Below are positions 16,061 through 26,827 of a stretch of 37,978 bases of DNA, piece by piece. This stretch comes from Candidatus Enterococcus murrayae. Its GTDB lineage: Bacteria > Bacillota > Bacilli > Lactobacillales > Enterococcaceae. The stretch's first letter is position 1. Every line of letters begins with the position of its first letter. Position numbers and translations under genes: made by a program. The notes beneath the pieces are model-generated. The model did not search any database. It worked only from the letters and a program-made list of their open reading frames with translations, and was not told the DNA's origin. The stretch covers positions 1-37,978 of the forward strand of contig NZ_JAFLVR010000083.1 in NCBI RefSeq assembly GCF_017315985.1, given 5' to 3'.

Positions 16061-16741
16061 ATCATACATTTTATTTTTGGCACAGTCATCGGATCTTTTT
16101 TAGCCGTCGTTTGTTCCCGTATCCCTTGAAACGAATCCTTGCTTTATCCCCCATCACATTGTGACCATTGCAGGCATAAGCTTCAACCGAGCGAAATGAT
16201 TCCTTTACTTTCCGCTCTCTGTCAAAGGTTCCGCTGTACCCACTGCCAGCAAAAGTTTTCCACTCGCAGTTTTTGGTTAGAATTATTTTGCGGTATGCTC
16301 TTTTTAATCTTTTTGCGAGATTTCCAGTGGCTCCATCTTTGGCGTCTATTTTGGCTGTTAAGCGCGCTTGTTTTAGCCGTGATTGATTGGGATCAGCTGA
16401 TAGTGGAAATGCGGATCTTCTGGGCAACAGGATTGATTTTACTGATCAGCGGATGCTTTCTTTTTCAAATTTATTGGACCAATCCGCTGATTATTTGCGG
16501 ACTATTTTATCTTAGTCAAAAAATTCTCCCAAACAGCTTAGGTTTAGGAGATTTGTGGGTCATTGGGCTATGGAGCTGCTTTTTATCTGGCTATGAGCTG
16601 CTGCAGCTCTTATTCATTGCTTCTCTCAGCGGTTTAAGCTTTTTCGGTTATCAAGCTTTTCGACAAAAAATACCTGAGCGGCTTCCTTTTGTACCCTTTT
16701 TATTTATCGGTCTTTTCATTTTGCTGTTAAAAAACCATTAA
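16061..16741 (+). pseudogene. comC: Prepilin peptidase (ComC/PilD type), disrupted
   Basis: The frame reads IIHFIFGTVIGSFLAVVCSRIP, TGA stop (16127-16129), then NESLLYPPSHCDHC and on to 16741. Prepilin peptidases begin MxxxxxGLxxGSFxNVxxxRxP, so both parts belong to one gene. Two lesions are visible: the in-frame TGA (a Trp codon TGG would restore it), and an ATC (16061) where the start codon should be, 8 nt after GGGAGG. The rest is intact: CxxC pairs CDHC/CTHC, the Asp in AVIDWDQLIVE, the GLGD catalytic motif and several membrane helices. The remaining open part starts at a TTG (16139) with no ribosome binding site. The enzyme would cleave type IV pilin-like competence prepilins; competence pilus assembly is probably lost unless another copy exists. 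Confidence 0.8.
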
Positions 16742-17262
16742 GCCTCCCAATTTTGACGTATGAAGCCACGCCGGCCGGAGCCTTCGCTGTAAGCAGCATA
16801 GTGCTCAGGATTTTTGCGATAAAAATCTTGATGATAGTCCTCTGCAGGATAAAATGCCTGTGCCGGTTCAATCGATGTAACAATCGGATCGTTGAACCGT
16901 CCACTGGCCTGCAGTTGTTCCTTCGATGCCTCCGCTGCTGCTTTTTGTTCCAGTGAAGAATAAAAAATCACCGGCCGATAAGAGTCGCCGCGATCCGCAA
17001 ATTGGCCAAATGCATCTGTCGGATCGGTTTGCTGCCAATAAATTTCTACTAATTGTCGATAAGAGATTACTGCTGGATCAAAGGTAATCTCCACAGCTTC
17101 AGTATGGCCTGTTGTTCCGCTGCAAACTTCTTCGTATGTTGGGTTGGGCACCTGCCCACCTGTATAACCGGAAACAACTTTCTTAATACCCGGCATTTGA
17201 TCGAAAGGCTTCACCATACACCAAAAACAGCCACCAGCAAAAATTGCTTTTTCTTCTGTCAT
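16738..17262 (-). CDS. msrA: Peptide methionine (S)-S-oxide reductase MsrA
   Basis: 174 aa, typical for a stand-alone MsrA. The N-terminal [13 protein letters not shown] has C12 as the catalytic residue; [32 protein letters not shown] is cut here into its family blocks [21 protein letters not shown] and ITFDP, all diagnostic. The C-terminal [16 protein letters not shown] supplies conserved aromatics. It repairs oxidised methionine using thioredoxin. The gene end overlaps the end of the broken prepilin peptidase gene by 4 nt on the opposite strand. Confidence 0.96.
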   Translation of the reverse strand: MTEEKAIFAGGCFWCMVKPFDQMPGIKKVVSGYTGGQVPNPTYEEVCSGTTGHTEAVEITFDPAVISYRQLVEIYWQQTDPTDAFGQFADRGDSYRPVIFYSSLEQKAAAEASKEQLQASGRFNDPIVTSIEPAQAFYPAEDYHQDFYRKNPEHYAAYSEGSGRRGFIRQNWEA

Positions 17263-17328
17263 GAGAAAATCCCCCTTTTGATTCCATCATAAACATTTAA
17301 AGAAAAATTGAAACGAATCTGCTCAGCA

Positions 17329-17375
17329 ACCAAAAAGAGAGTGTGCCGCAAAAACGGGCACACTCTCTTTTGGTT
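17329..17375. terminator. Terminator after the LCP-family gene
   Basis: Long stem AAAAGAGAGTGTGCC/GGCACACTCTCTTTT with a 9-nt loop and T-rich flank on either strand. It ends the leftward LCP gene and separates it from msrA. Confidence 0.88.
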
Positions 17376-17387
17376 TATTGGCTATTT

Positions 17388-18488
17388 CTAATAATTGTCG
17401 GTATCGATTGGGTAAATTATTTTCCCATACCCAGTATAATCATAATGGGTTCCTGCACTGATTTTATCAACATCACTGTCATCAAAGAATAATTGATTGT
17501 CGTCATCCTCATCTAGATTCGGCAATTTTTTCTTTGTAGGTAAGCCGAGCTGCTTTTTGACAATATTTTGTTCTTCCAATAAGTTATTCCATCCCAAAAT
17601 TTGAAAATAAATGTCATTGATCATCTCGCCCTGACCCTCGACCTGCGTCTGTTTGATGTTTTCTGCCGCTGGTGTATAATCTTTGGCGACCGTCAGCATC
17701 TCACTCCAGCTTAGATCCGTTCGAACATAATCTTCTACCGCATGCAGGTATTTTTTATATTTTGTAACGGAGTTTACTGAAAGCATTTTATGAACGATCT
17801 TGGATAAAATTTCCCGTTGCCGCGCTTGCCGCCCCACATCACCCTTCGGATCCTCATGTCGCATACGCACATATTCCAATGCATGCCGGCCATCCAAGGT
17901 TTGTTTGCCCTTTTTCACATGCACACCATCTAAAGTAAAATCGATCTTATTATCGACTTCGATCCCTCCAACTGCATCAACTAATGCTTTCAACCCTTTC
18001 ATATTGATCTCGATATAATGATCAACAGGGATATCCATCATTTCTTGAACAGTCTCGATGGCCATTTTAGTGCCGCCCAGCGAATAGGCTGCATTTAATT
18101 TATCGTGATAGGTATCGCCTTTGGCAACATAATTATTCTCATCACCCTTATATCCGACGATTTGGGTATAGATATCTCGATCCAAGCTAGTCATTAGCGT
18201 TTGCTTCTTCTCAGGATTGATGGTGACCAGCATCATAGAATCTGAACGTCCTTGGTAGGTTCGCCCTTTATCACCAGTATCTGTCCCCATTAATAGAATA
18301 GAAAAAGGCTCTCCGCTTTTCAAATCTACCGTATCTGTACGTTGCCTTTTATAATTGACTCTCTTAGTCATTTTAGTGATTGCCTGATCCACATCATTAT
18401 TTACTTTTAATAGATAAGCTGTAGCAGCTCCAACGATTAGTACAATGATCCCTACGACAATCAAGATGATCTTCTTTGTTTTGCTCAT
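17388..18488 (-). CDS. LytR-CpsA-Psr (LCP) family cell-wall glycopolymer ligase
   Basis: 366 aa from ATG 18488 (MSKTKKIILIVVG) after GAGGTG; a TTG start four codons earlier is possible but has no spacing for the site. One N-terminal membrane helix (about 6-29), then an extracellular LCP domain: SILLMGTDTG, GRSDSMMLVTINPEKK, TSLDRDIYTQI, LNAAYSLGG, and the DGRHALEYVRMRHEDPKGDVGRQARQ blocks with conserved Arg/Asp for the polyprenyl-phosphate head group. These enzymes move teichoic acids or capsule from lipid carriers to peptidoglycan. The C-terminal tail has an acidic patch (DEDDDNQLFFDDSDVD). It is similar in type to enterococcal Psr/LytR proteins; the exact paralogue is not resolved. Confidence 0.92.
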   Translation of the reverse strand: MSKTKKIILIVVGIIVLIVGAATAYLLKVNNDVDQAITKMTKRVNYKRQRTDTVDLKSGEPFSILLMGTDTGDKGRTYQGRSDSMMLVTINPEKKQTLMTSLDRDIYTQIVGYKGDENNYVAKGDTYHDKLNAAYSLGGTKMAIETVQEMMDIPVDHYIEINMKGLKALVDAVGGIEVDNKIDFTLDGVHVKKGKQTLDGRHALEYVRMRHEDPKGDVGRQARQREILSKIVHKMLSVNSVTKYKKYLHAVEDYVRTDLSWSEMLTVAKDYTPAAENIKQTQVEGQGEMINDIYFQILGWNNLLEEQNIVKKQLGLPTKKKLPNLDEDDDNQLFFDDSDVDKISAGTHYDYTGYGKIIYPIDTDNY

Positions 18489-18797
18489 GCAGCACCTCAA
18501 AAATCTTGCCTCTATATAGTTTCCGATATTTTCTCATAAAACGGCCGCTGAATATAGCCTTACCTTTATGCTCTAAACGAAATTTAATATCTGATAAAAG
18601 TGACCGCTGTCATTTTCCAAATACCTTCTTATAATAGCGCGAAAATAAAAAGACCACAAGATTCTTTTGAATCTTGCGGTCTTACTATCTCCAGCTTTAG
18701 GAAACCATTTTCATTTCGCCTACACACCATTCCCAACCCCTCTTAAAAAGCGGAGTGGAAATGGCAAAGCAGGACGAGTTCGTAAAGCTGTTACAAA
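18489..18797. other. Intergenic region between the LCP gene and rpoC
   Basis: It holds the rpoC terminator (18650-18683) and, to its left, the LCP promoter area, where only weak -10-like TATATA/CTATAT strings are visible. Between the terminator and the rpoC stop are about 110 nt with no accepted gene. A plus-strand ATG at 18761 after GGAG opens a frame antisense to the rpoC end, but it was not accepted. Confidence 0.5.
18650..18683 (-). terminator. rpoBC operon terminator
   Basis: On the minus strand AAGACCGCAAGATTC-AAAA-GAATCTTGTGGTCTT is followed by TTTATTTT: a 15-bp stem with one G-U pair, about 115 nt after the rpoC stop. Confidence 0.9.
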
Positions 18798-21700
18798 CTA
18801 ATTCAATGAATTGTTCAAAGCGTCTTCGGCAGCCATCTGCGCTTCAATATCAGAGATACTGTAGACATTTTCGCTGGCAACGACAACTTCTTTTGGTTCC
18901 ATGTTACGGTAGGTAGCCATCCCTGTACCAGCAGGAATGATCTTACCGATGATAACATTTTCCTTCAATCCAAGTAATGGATCTTTCTTACCGCGGATCG
19001 CAGCATCGGTCAAGACACGAGTCGTTTCTTGGAATGATGCGGCAGATAAGAAGCTGTTTGTTTCCAATGATGCTTTTGTAATACCAAGCAAGACTGGACG
19101 AGATGTCGCAGGCGTTCCGCCAGCAACCAATGTATTGTAGTTTTGGTCTTTGAAGTCAGCGATATCAAGCAGTGTACCTGGCAAGATTTCTGTGTCGCCT
19201 GGATCCATAACGCGGACTTTACGCAACATTTGACGAACCATTACTTCAATATGCTTATCGCCGATTTCTACCCCTTGCATCCGGTAAACGCGTTGAACTT
19301 CACGCAGCAAGTAGGTTTCAACAGAAATTACATCGCGCACCTGCAATAAGTGCTTAGGATCGATGGAACCTTCTGTTAATTGAGCTCCACGATGGACCAA
19401 GTCACCTTCAACGACTTTCATACGAGCCGTGTAAGGCACTGTATAGGTACGAGTATCCGTTTCACCTTTGACAGTAACTTCTTTCGTACGTGTAGCAGCA
19501 TCTTCAGCGATCTCGACCACTTCACCGGTAACTTCAGTGATAACAGCCAAACCTTTAGGATTACGTGCTTCGAAGATTTCTTGGACACGAGGAAGACCTT
19601 GTGTGATATCATCTCCGGCAACCCCGCCAGTATGGAATGTACGCATGGTTAACTGAGTACCTGGTTCACCGATTGATTGAGCGGCAATGGTACCAACTGC
19701 TTCACCAACTTCAACATCGTCGCCAGTCGCCAAGTTGCGGCCGTAACAATGTTTACATACACCATGTTTCGTATTACATGTGAAGACTGAGCGGATCGTT
19801 AGTTTTTCAACGCCGGCATCGATAAGGCGTTTAGCATCTGCTTCACTGATTAATGCATCAGCAGGTAAAAGAACTTCACCCGTTTCAGGATGCATGACTG
19901 ATTTTTGTGTATAACGTCCAACAAGGCGTTCTTCCAATGATTCGATGATTTCATTACCTTCACGGATCGCAGAGATTTCCAGACCGCGGTCAGTTCCACA
20001 ATCTTCTTCACGTACAATAACATCTTGGGCAACGTCAACCAAACGACGGGTAAGGTAACCTGAATCGGCTGTTTTCAAGGCAGTATCGGTCATCCCTTTA
20101 CGAGCCCCGTGAGTAGAGATAAACATTTCCAAGACAGACAGACCTTCACGGAAGTTAGAGATGATCGGCAATTCCATGATTTGTCCATTCGGAGCGGCCA
20201 TCAATCCACGCATACCAGCAAGCTGAGTAAAGTTGGAGATGTTACCACGGGCTCCAGAATCGGACATCATGAAGATTGGGTTCTTCGCATCCATTGATTC
20301 AATCAGACGTTGTTGAATATTATCCTTAGCTGCGTTCCAAACAGCGATAACACGTTCATAACGTTCATCATCCGTAATCAAACCACGACGGAACTGCTTC
20401 GTGATCGTGCCGACTTGTTTGTGGGCGTTATCGATGATTTCTTGTTTTTCTGCTAAAGCCATGATATCTGCGATACCAACAGTCATACCAGCATGTGTCG
20501 AGTGTTTGTAACCTAAGTCTTTCATACGGTCAAGCATCATTGAGGTATCAGTGACCTTGAAACGTTTGAAGACTTCAGCGATGATATTTCCAAGATTTTT
20601 CTTCTTAAATGGCAAGATAATTTCTTGTTCTTTGATCGCTGCAGGAATATCTGCACCTTTTTCAACAAAGTATTTGTCAGGTGTATATTGTGTTAAGTTG
20701 AAATCAGTTGGTTCGTTCAAGTAAGGGAACTCTTGCGGCATGATCTCGTTGAAAATAATTTTCCCAACAGTCGTGATCAGCATGCGTTCTTTTTGTTCTT
20801 CTGTAAATGGTTTGTCACCTAATGTATTAGGGTCAACAGCCACACGTGAATGTAAATGAACATAGCCGTTGCGCCATGCTAAAACAGCTTCATTCATATC
20901 ACGGAAGATCATTCCTTCACCTTCACGGCCTTCTTCTTCCATTGTTAGGTAATAGTTACCTAGGACCATATCTTGAGATGGCGTAACAACTGGCTTACCA
21001 TCTTTAGGGTTCAAGATGTGGGTTGCAGCTAGCATCAGCATACGAGCTTCCGCTTGTGCTTCTTCTCCTAGTGGTAGATGGACGGCCATTTGGTCCCCAT
21101 CGAAGTCGGCATTGTAGGCTTCACATACTAGCGGGTGAAGACGGATCGCACGACCTTCAACTAAGATCGGTTCAAATGCTTGGATACCTAATCTGTGAAG
21201 CGTAGGTGCCCGGTTAAGTAAAACTGGATGTTCTCTGATAACTTCTTCTAGAACGTCCCATACAACGTCTTCTTGACGTTCGATTTTACGTTTCGCATTC
21301 TTGATATTTGATGCGATTTCACGTTGAACCAATTCTTTCATCACGAAAGGCTTAAACAATTCGATCGCCATTTCTTTTGGCAGACCACATTGATACATCT
21401 TCAAGAAAGGTCCAACAACGATAACGGAACGGGCAGAGTAGTCAACACGTTTACCCAGCAAGTTTTGACGGAAACGACCTTGTTTCCCTTTCAACATGTG
21501 AGATAAAGATTTCAATGGCCGGTTACCTGGTCCAGTTACTGGACGGCCGCGACGACCATTATCGATCAACGCATCCACCGCTTCTTGCAGCATCCGTTTT
21601 TCGTTTTGCACGATGATATTTGGTGCATTCAAGTCTAACAAACGTTTCAAACGGTTGTTACGGTTGATTACACGACGGTACAGGTCGTTCAAGTCAGAAG

Positions 21701-22451
21701 TCGCAAAACGACCACCTTCTAATTGGACCATTGGTCGTAGATCTGGCGGGATGACAGGAATAACATCCATAACCATCCAGCCTGGCAAATTGCCAGAAGA
21801 ACGGAATGCTTCTAAGACGTCTAAGCGACGAATTGCTCGTGTACGTTTTTGTCCTTGAGCAGTTTTCAACTCTTCTTTTAATTCTGCTGACTCACCATCT
21901 AGATCAACTTGATCTAATAATTGCTTGATGGCTTCCGCACCCATTGCCGCATGAAATTCTTGACCGTATTGATCCCGTTTTTCACGGTATTCACGTTCAG
22001 TCAATAATTGTTTTTTCTCTAGGCTTGTATTACCTGGATCGATTACGACATAAGATGCAAAGTAGATGATTTCTTCCAACGCACGTGGGCTCATGTCTAA
22101 TACAAGACCCATCCGAGAAGGAATTCCTTTGAAATACCAGATATGTGTTACAGGGGCTGCTAATTCGATATGGCCCATCCGTTCACGACGAACTTTTGAA
22201 CGTGTGACTTCAACACCACAACGGTCGCAGACGATTCCCTTATAACGGATTCTTTTGTATTTTCCACAGGCACATTCCCAGTCTTTGGTTGGCCCAAAAA
22301 TTCTTTCATCAAATAACCCTTCGCGCTCAGGTTTCAATGTACGGTAGTTAATGGTTTCCGGTTTTTTTACTTCACCGTATGACCAGCTTCTGATTTTTTC
22401 AGGAGAAGCCAAACCTATTTGCATACTTTCGAATTTATTTACATCGATCAA
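18798..22451 (-). CDS. rpoC: RNA polymerase beta' subunit
   Basis: 1217 aa if started at the TTG at 22451 (reading [13 protein letters not shown]). A GGAGGG lies at the right distance; a further in-frame ATG 21 nt upstream overlaps that site and would add residues absent from relatives. Zn-binding CACGKY...CDRCG lies near residue 60-80, the catalytic [12 protein letters not shown] near 450, and the second zinc site CGTDRG...[13 protein letters not shown] in the C-terminal third. Trigger-loop region [21 protein letters not shown] is intact ([20 protein letters not shown]). It forms the active centre together with RpoB. No lesion is visible. The gene lies 74 nt after rpoB with a hairpin in between. 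Confidence 0.98.
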   Translation of the reverse strand: MIDVNKFESMQIGLASPEKIRSWSYGEVKKPETINYRTLKPEREGLFDERIFGPTKDWECACGKYKRIRYKGIVCDRCGVEVTRSKVRRERMGHIELAAPVTHIWYFKGIPSRMGLVLDMSPRALEEIIYFASYVVIDPGNTSLEKKQLLTEREYREKRDQYGQEFHAAMGAEAIKQLLDQVDLDGESAELKEELKTAQGQKRTRAIRRLDVLEAFRSSGNLPGWMVMDVIPVIPPDLRPMVQLEGGRFATSDLNDLYRRVINRNNRLKRLLDLNAPNIIVQNEKRMLQEAVDALIDNGRRGRPVTGPGNRPLKSLSHMLKGKQGRFRQNLLGKRVDYSARSVIVVGPFLKMYQCGLPKEMAIELFKPFVMKELVQREIASNIKNAKRKIERQEDVVWDVLEEVIREHPVLLNRAPTLHRLGIQAFEPILVEGRAIRLHPLVCEAYNADFDGDQMAVHLPLGEEAQAEARMLMLAATHILNPKDGKPVVTPSQDMVLGNYYLTMEEEGREGEGMIFRDMNEAVLAWRNGYVHLHSRVAVDPNTLGDKPFTEEQKERMLITTVGKIIFNEIMPQEFPYLNEPTDFNLTQYTPDKYFVEKGADIPAAIKEQEIILPFKKKNLGNIIAEVFKRFKVTDTSMMLDRMKDLGYKHSTHAGMTVGIADIMALAEKQEIIDNAHKQVGTITKQFRRGLITDDERYERVIAVWNAAKDNIQQRLIESMDAKNPIFMMSDSGARGNISNFTQLAGMRGLMAAPNGQIMELPIISNFREGLSVLEMFISTHGARKGMTDTALKTADSGYLTRRLVDVAQDVIVREEDCGTDRGLEISAIREGNEIIESLEERLVGRYTQKSVMHPETGEVLLPADALISEADAKRLIDAGVEKLTIRSVFTCNTKHGVCKHCYGRNLATGDDVEVGEAVGTIAAQSIGEPGTQLTMRTFHTGGVAGDDITQGLPRVQEIFEARNPKGLAVITEVTGEVVEIAEDAATRTKEVTVKGETDTRTYTVPYTARMKVVEGDLVHRGAQLTEGSIDPKHLLQVRDVISVETYLLREVQRVYRMQGVEIGDKHIEVMVRQMLRKVRVMDPGDTEILPGTLLDIADFKDQNYNTLVAGGTPATSRPVLLGITKASLETNSFLSAASFQETTRVLTDAAIRGKKDPLLGLKENVIIGKIIPAGTGMATYRNMEPKEVVVASENVYSISDIEAQMAAEDALNNSLN

Positions 22452-22478
22452 AAGGGTTTCCCTCCATTTCATTTTATC

Positions 22479-22507
22479 GTAAGTCAGCTAGCAACTAGCT
22501 GACTTAC
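22479..22507. repeat. Perfect inverted repeat in the rpoB-rpoC spacer
   Basis: GTAAGTCAGCTAG-CAA-CTAGCTGACTTAC has 13-bp arms with a 3-nt loop. No T-run follows on the transcribed strand, so it is not a terminator. It may be a processing or stability hairpin, ending about 28 nt upstream of the rpoC start. Confidence 0.75.
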
Positions 22508-22525
22508 ATATGGCAAGTGTGACTC

Positions 22526-25500
22526 TTATAAGTCTTCAGCAGTTTCGATTTCTTGGATCAAATCTGATTTTTGTTCCGCTTTTTCAGCAGCTGCCCGTTC
22601 TTCGACTTCTTTTGCAGTTTGTTGTTGCTCTGCATATTTCGTCAACGCATCAACTGTGATCAAGTCGTCATCATCATCGTCCATATCTCGCAACTCGATT
22701 TCTTTGTCATTGATATCTAAGACTTGCATATCTAAACCAAGGGCTTGTAATTCTTTCACTAATACGCGGAAGGATTCAGGCACACCTGGTTTTGGAATAG
22801 GTTCACCTTTGACGATGGCTTCGTAAGTCTTCACACGACCAACTACATCATCTGATTTGTAAGTCAAGATTTCTTGTAACGTATAGGCAGCACCGTATGC
22901 TTCCAGTGCCCAAACTTCCATTTCCCCGAAACGTTGTCCACCAAATTGAGCTTTACCACCCAATGGTTGTTGCGTAACAAGCGAGTAAGGTCCAATTGAA
23001 CGAGCATGCAATTTGTCATCGACCATGTGGGCCAATTTAATCATATACATCACGCCAACAGAAATACGGTTATCGAATGGTTCACCTGTACGACCATCGT
23101 AAAGGACAGTCTTAGCGTCAGCTGCCATCCGTGATTCACGAACAGTTTCCCAAACATCAGAATCTTGCGCACCATCAAAGACTGGCGTTGCGACATGAAT
23201 CCCTAGTTGGCGAGCTGCCATCCCTAAGTGTAATTCCAATACTTGTCCGATATTCATCCGGGATGGAACCCCTAATGGATTCAGCATGACATCAACTGGT
23301 GTACCGTCTGGTAGATAAGGCATATCTTCTTCTGGCATGATGCGGGAAACGACCCCTTTATTTCCGTGACGGCCGGCCATTTTATCCCCTTCATGAATTT
23401 TACGTTTTTGCACAATATAAACGCGCACTAACATATTTACTCCTGGAGAGAGTTCGTCGCCAGCTTCACGAGTAAAGATCTTCACATCATGAACGATCCC
23501 GCCGCCGCCGTGAGGTACACGTAGAGAAGTATCACGAACTTCACGAGCTTTTTCACCAAAGATCGCATGCAATAAACGTTCCTCAGCAGATAATTCCGTT
23601 ACCCCTTTAGGAGTGACCTTACCAACTAATAGATCGCCATCGTGAACTTCGGCACCAATGCGGATGATCCCCATTTCGTCCAAGTTCTTCAATGCATCTT
23701 CCCCAACGTTAGGGATTTCGCGAGTGATTTCTTCAGGTCCTAATTTTGTATCACGTGCTTCTGATTCATATTCTTCGATATGAATGGATGTGTAGACATC
23801 ATCTTTTACCAAACGACGGCTCATGATGATGGCATCTTCATAGTTATACCCTTCCCAAGTCATGAAGGCTACGACCACGTTTTGACCTAGAGCCAATTCG
23901 CCATTTTCCATTGAAGGTCCGTCAGCTAGGATATCGCCAACTTCAACTTTTTCACCTAAACCAACTAAAGGACGTTGGTTGTAGCTGGTTCCTGAGTTTG
24001 AACGGCGGAACTTCGTAATATCGTATTTATCCAGTGCGCCATTGTCGCGACGAACACGAACTTCGTGAGCATCAACGAATTCTACGACACCATCGTTTTT
24101 ACATAATAAAGCGGCACCTGAGTCATGAGCTGCCTTGTATTCCATACCTGTACCAACCCATGGAGAACGAGGTTGAATCAAAGGTACTGCTTGACGCTGC
24201 ATGTTGGCACCCATCAAGGCACGGTTGGAGTCATCGTTTTCCAAGAATGGGATACATGCTGTAGCGACTGCAACTACTTGTTTTGGAGAAACATCCATGT
24301 AATCCACTTTATCAATCGTTACTTCCAAGTTTTCAGAAGTTGCTCGAGCCATAACGACTTCTTCAGCAAATGTACCATCGTCGTTCAATTTGCTATTTGC
24401 TTGAGCAACAACGTAATGGTCTTCAATATCTGCAGTTAAGTAATCGATTGTATCTGTTACTTGACCAGTCGCACGATCGACACGACGGTAAGGCGTTTCG
24501 ATGAAACCAAACTTGTTAACCTTCGCGTAAGAAGCCAAACTGTTGATCAACCCGATGTTGGGACCTTCGGGTGTTTCAATCGGACACATACGGCCATAGT
24601 GAGAATAGTGAACGTCTCGAACTTCATAACCCGCACGGTCACGAGTCAAACCACCAGGTCCTAATGCAGATAGACGACGTTTATGAGTCAACTCACCCAA
24701 TGGATTGGTTTGATCCATGAACTGTGACAACTGAGAAGAACCAAAGAATTCTTTGATGCTGGCAACAACCGGACGAATATTGATCAATTGCTGCGGCGTC
24801 AATGTTTCTTGGTCTTGAATGGACATACGTTCACGAACGACACGTTCCATCCGGGCTAACCCGATACGGAATTGGTTTTGCAATAATTCACCAACTGAAC
24901 GGATACGACGGTTTCCTAAGTGGTCGATATCATCGACATTGCCGATGCCTTCCATCAAGTTCAAGAAATAACTCATTGAAGCAATGATGTCAGCCGGACG
25001 AACTGTACGTACAGAAGAATCAGGATAGGCATTGCCGATCACTGTTACTTCACGCTCTGGATCTTTTGGTGAAAAGACTTTGATTACTTGAACAGTCATT
25101 GGATCAGTCACGACCGCATCTTCTGATGGGTAGTAAGTCACTGAATTCAACCCGTTTTCTAAGTAAGGTCCTAAATCTTCCATTACTTGATGAGTTAGAA
25201 CGGTGCCTTTTTCAACAACGATTTCACCTGTCTCACCATCAACTAAAGTTTCAGCTAAGGTCAAGTTCAATAAACGCGTCTTAAGGTCTAATTTTTTATT
25301 TACTTTGTAACGACCAACGTTTGCCAAGTCGTAACGTTTCGGATCGAAGAAACGAGCAGTTAACAAGCTGCGAGAGCTGTCCGCTGTTTTCGGTTCGCCT
25401 GGACGTAAACGTTCGTATACATCTTTCAACCCTTCTTCAGTACGAGAATCACTTGGGTTTTTATGCAGGTCTTTCTCAATTGTGTTGCGTAAAGATTCGC

Positions 25501-26140
25501 TTTCGCCAAAGATTTCGAAGATTGTATCATCCGAACCAAAACCTAATGCACGAACTAACGTGGTCAAAGGAATTTTACGTGTACGGTCGATACGAACATA
25601 AGAAATGTCCTTCGCATCTGTTTCCATTTCTAACCATGCACCACGGTTAGGGATCACAGTTGAGCCGAATCCTTCTTTTCCGTTTTTATCTACTTTTCCA
25701 TGGAAATATACACCAGGAGAACGAACCAATTGGGAAACGATAACCCGTTCAGCTCCGTTAATGATGAAGGTTCCTTGTTCCGTCATTAATGGGAAATCGC
25801 CAAAGAATACTTCTTGGGATTTGATTTCGCCAGTTTCGCGGTTTACTAAGCGTAAAACAACATGCAATGGAGCAGAATAGTTTGCATCGTGTGAACGAGC
25901 CTCCGCTACCGTGTATTTAGGTTCTTTCAATTCATAGTCAACAAATTCAAGTGACAAGTTTCCATTAAAGTCTTCAATTGGCAAAATGTCTTCAAACATT
26001 TCTCGTAAGCCCTCATCTAAGAACCATTGATAAGAATCTGTTTGAATTTCGATCAAATTCGGTAATTCCAACACTTCACTGATTTGTGCGAAGCTTCTAC
26101 GTTCTCGGTGTTTCCCGTATTTCACTACGTGTCCAGCCAA
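22526..26140 (-). CDS. rpoB: RNA polymerase beta subunit
   Basis: 1204 aa when started at TTG 26140 ([20 protein letters not shown]); AGAGGGG lies 8 nt upstream. A GTG nine nt earlier touches that site and is less likely. The rifampicin-binding cluster reads [20 protein letters not shown] and continues [11 protein letters not shown], i.e. wild-type at the usual Q, D, H and S positions, so susceptibility is expected from this gene. Other core blocks: [47 protein letters not shown] and the C-terminal [25 protein letters not shown] region ([19 protein letters not shown]). The acidic Lys/Glu-rich tail is usual for Lactobacillales. Confidence 0.98.
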   Translation of the reverse strand: MAGHVVKYGKHRERRSFAQISEVLELPNLIEIQTDSYQWFLDEGLREMFEDILPIEDFNGNLSLEFVDYELKEPKYTVAEARSHDANYSAPLHVVLRLVNRETGEIKSQEVFFGDFPLMTEQGTFIINGAERVIVSQLVRSPGVYFHGKVDKNGKEGFGSTVIPNRGAWLEMETDAKDISYVRIDRTRKIPLTTLVRALGFGSDDTIFEIFGESESLRNTIEKDLHKNPSDSRTEEGLKDVYERLRPGEPKTADSSRSLLTARFFDPKRYDLANVGRYKVNKKLDLKTRLLNLTLAETLVDGETGEIVVEKGTVLTHQVMEDLGPYLENGLNSVTYYPSEDAVVTDPMTVQVIKVFSPKDPEREVTVIGNAYPDSSVRTVRPADIIASMSYFLNLMEGIGNVDDIDHLGNRRIRSVGELLQNQFRIGLARMERVVRERMSIQDQETLTPQQLINIRPVVASIKEFFGSSQLSQFMDQTNPLGELTHKRRLSALGPGGLTRDRAGYEVRDVHYSHYGRMCPIETPEGPNIGLINSLASYAKVNKFGFIETPYRRVDRATGQVTDTIDYLTADIEDHYVVAQANSKLNDDGTFAEEVVMARATSENLEVTIDKVDYMDVSPKQVVAVATACIPFLENDDSNRALMGANMQRQAVPLIQPRSPWVGTGMEYKAAHDSGAALLCKNDGVVEFVDAHEVRVRRDNGALDKYDITKFRRSNSGTSYNQRPLVGLGEKVEVGDILADGPSMENGELALGQNVVVAFMTWEGYNYEDAIIMSRRLVKDDVYTSIHIEEYESEARDTKLGPEEITREIPNVGEDALKNLDEMGIIRIGAEVHDGDLLVGKVTPKGVTELSAEERLLHAIFGEKAREVRDTSLRVPHGGGGIVHDVKIFTREAGDELSPGVNMLVRVYIVQKRKIHEGDKMAGRHGNKGVVSRIMPEEDMPYLPDGTPVDVMLNPLGVPSRMNIGQVLELHLGMAARQLGIHVATPVFDGAQDSDVWETVRESRMAADAKTVLYDGRTGEPFDNRISVGVMYMIKLAHMVDDKLHARSIGPYSLVTQQPLGGKAQFGGQRFGEMEVWALEAYGAAYTLQEILTYKSDDVVGRVKTYEAIVKGEPIPKPGVPESFRVLVKELQALGLDMQVLDINDKEIELRDMDDDDDDLITVDALTKYAEQQQTAKEVEERAAAEKAEQKSDLIQEIETAEDL

Positions 26141-26375
26141 GTTCTTCACCCCTCTTAAAAGTTTGAAAACCGATCCGAAGATAAATTACATTAATGTTAC
26201 GAAAATTAAGTTACTGTAACACCTGACATTTTTTGCGGCTTTTAGGCAAAAAAAAACCAAAAATAGAACGTTCTCTTGAAAATATTCGCGAGCTTCTACT
26301 TTTGTTTCCCTATTTAAAAGCCGGAACGGACAATATTTCGTTCCTGCCTGTTATCATTTCAGATAGTTTTAGCAA
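26141..26375 (-). promoter_or_regulatory. rpoB 5' untranslated leader
   Basis: About 235 nt lie between the promoter and the TTG start. Visible on the minus strand: hairpin GGAACG...CGTTCC (near 26311-26335), a palindrome AGAACGTTCT followed by ATTTTTGG and nine T (near 26245-26272), and GTTACAGTAAC (near 26211-26221). The palindrome plus T-run is terminator-like but too tight to form a good loop. A regulated leader is possible. Confidence 0.4.
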
Positions 26376-26381
26376 ATTAAT

Positions 26382-26410
26382 ATGATACATGACATTGATA
26401 TAAAAGTCAA
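26382..26410 (-). promoter_or_regulatory. rpoB-rpoC promoter
   Basis: The minus strand has TTGACT, a 17-nt spacer and TATCAT, about 235 nt before the rpoB start. It is the best sigma-A match in the region. Confidence 0.75.
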
Positions 26411-26525
26411 TACCTCCAATGCTTCGATTACGCTTCCTCAAGTTTTTCTTAAAATTTTCAGCAAGTATTAATTGATTTAATTTGTTTTACATTTTTGAAT
26501 ATTCAGAATATTCGACGTTTTATTA

Positions 26526-26554
26526 TTGACATCTCATTTTTCTTAACGTATACT
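26526..26554 (+). promoter_or_regulatory. Promoter of the aromatic amino acid ABC operon
   Basis: TTGACA, a 17-nt spacer and TATACT: five of six at the -10 and a perfect -35. Transcription would start near 26561, shortly before the leader peptide. Confidence 0.85.
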
Positions 26555-26588
26555 AATTTACATCTTAACCAAGTTGGAGGTTGTTCCT

Positions 26589-26648
26589 ATGTTGAACGCG
26601 AAAAACTCACAACTGAATAACCGCTATTACTTTAGCTATTTTAGATAG
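26589..26648 (+). CDS. Tyr/Phe-rich attenuator leader peptide
   Basis: 19 codons: MLNAKNSQLNNRYYFSYFR, then TAG. GGAGG lies 8 nt before the ATG, within a transcript from the strong promoter at 26526. The last seven residues hold three Tyr and two Phe, none earlier. The stop codon sits immediately before a stable hairpin (26649-26676), and an antiterminator/terminator pair follows. This is the design of classic amino-acid attenuation leaders: a ribosome slowed at Tyr/Phe codons changes the downstream fold. No Trp codon is present. It is too short for routine gene callers. Confidence 0.8.
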   Translation: MLNAKNSQLNNRYYFSYFR

Positions 26649-26676
26649 GTTTGTATTCATCACGATGGATGCAAAC
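26649..26676 (+). promoter_or_regulatory. Hairpin directly after the leader peptide stop
   Basis: GTTTGTATTCATC pairs with GATGGATGCAAAC (two G-U), the innermost pairs opening to form a loop. It begins at the base following the leader TAG, so a terminating or stalled ribosome would decide whether it forms. Confidence 0.7.
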
Positions 26677-26696
26677 AACTTGAGTGTTTTTTGTAT

Positions 26697-26827
26697 CTAT
26701 GATGGCTAGAGCATTTCAACGTACCACCGGCCGCATAGAGAAATCTAAGTGGCTGAAGGATCATACTATCTTTGTATTCGTATCACCCACTTAGAGTTTC
26801 ATCAATTCTAAGCGGGTGATTTTTTTA
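26697..26827 (+). terminator. Attenuator: antiterminator and intrinsic terminator
   Basis: The terminator is ATCACCCACTTAGA (26782-26795) with TCTAAGCGGGTGAT (26807-26820), a 14-bp stem with one A-C mismatch, then TTTTTTT. The competing fold is GAAATCTAAGTGG (26740-26752) with CCACTTAGAGTTTC (26787-26800), which uses the same left arm. A further stem CTATG...CATAG (near 26697-26737) lies before it. The two folds exclude each other, so the leader can switch between stop and read-through into the ABC operon that begins 117 nt later. Confidence 0.82.

Noticed and set aside
16086-16427. Minus-strand ORF of 113 codons opposite the prepilin peptidase
   Set aside because: Shadow frame; the plus strand carries clear family motifs.
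18761-18910. Plus-strand frame starting ATGGCAAAGCAGGAC after GGAG
   Set aside because: It runs antisense into the rpoC 3' end, with composition typical of a shadow frame; no homology recognised.
18937-25880. Many plus-strand ORFs opposite rpoC and rpoB
   Set aside because: Antisense frames of highly conserved genes, without ribosome binding sites or recognisable motifs.
26581-26827. T-box before the ABC operon
   Set aside because: No T-box sequence is present; a coding leader peptide with its own ribosome binding site explains the region better.
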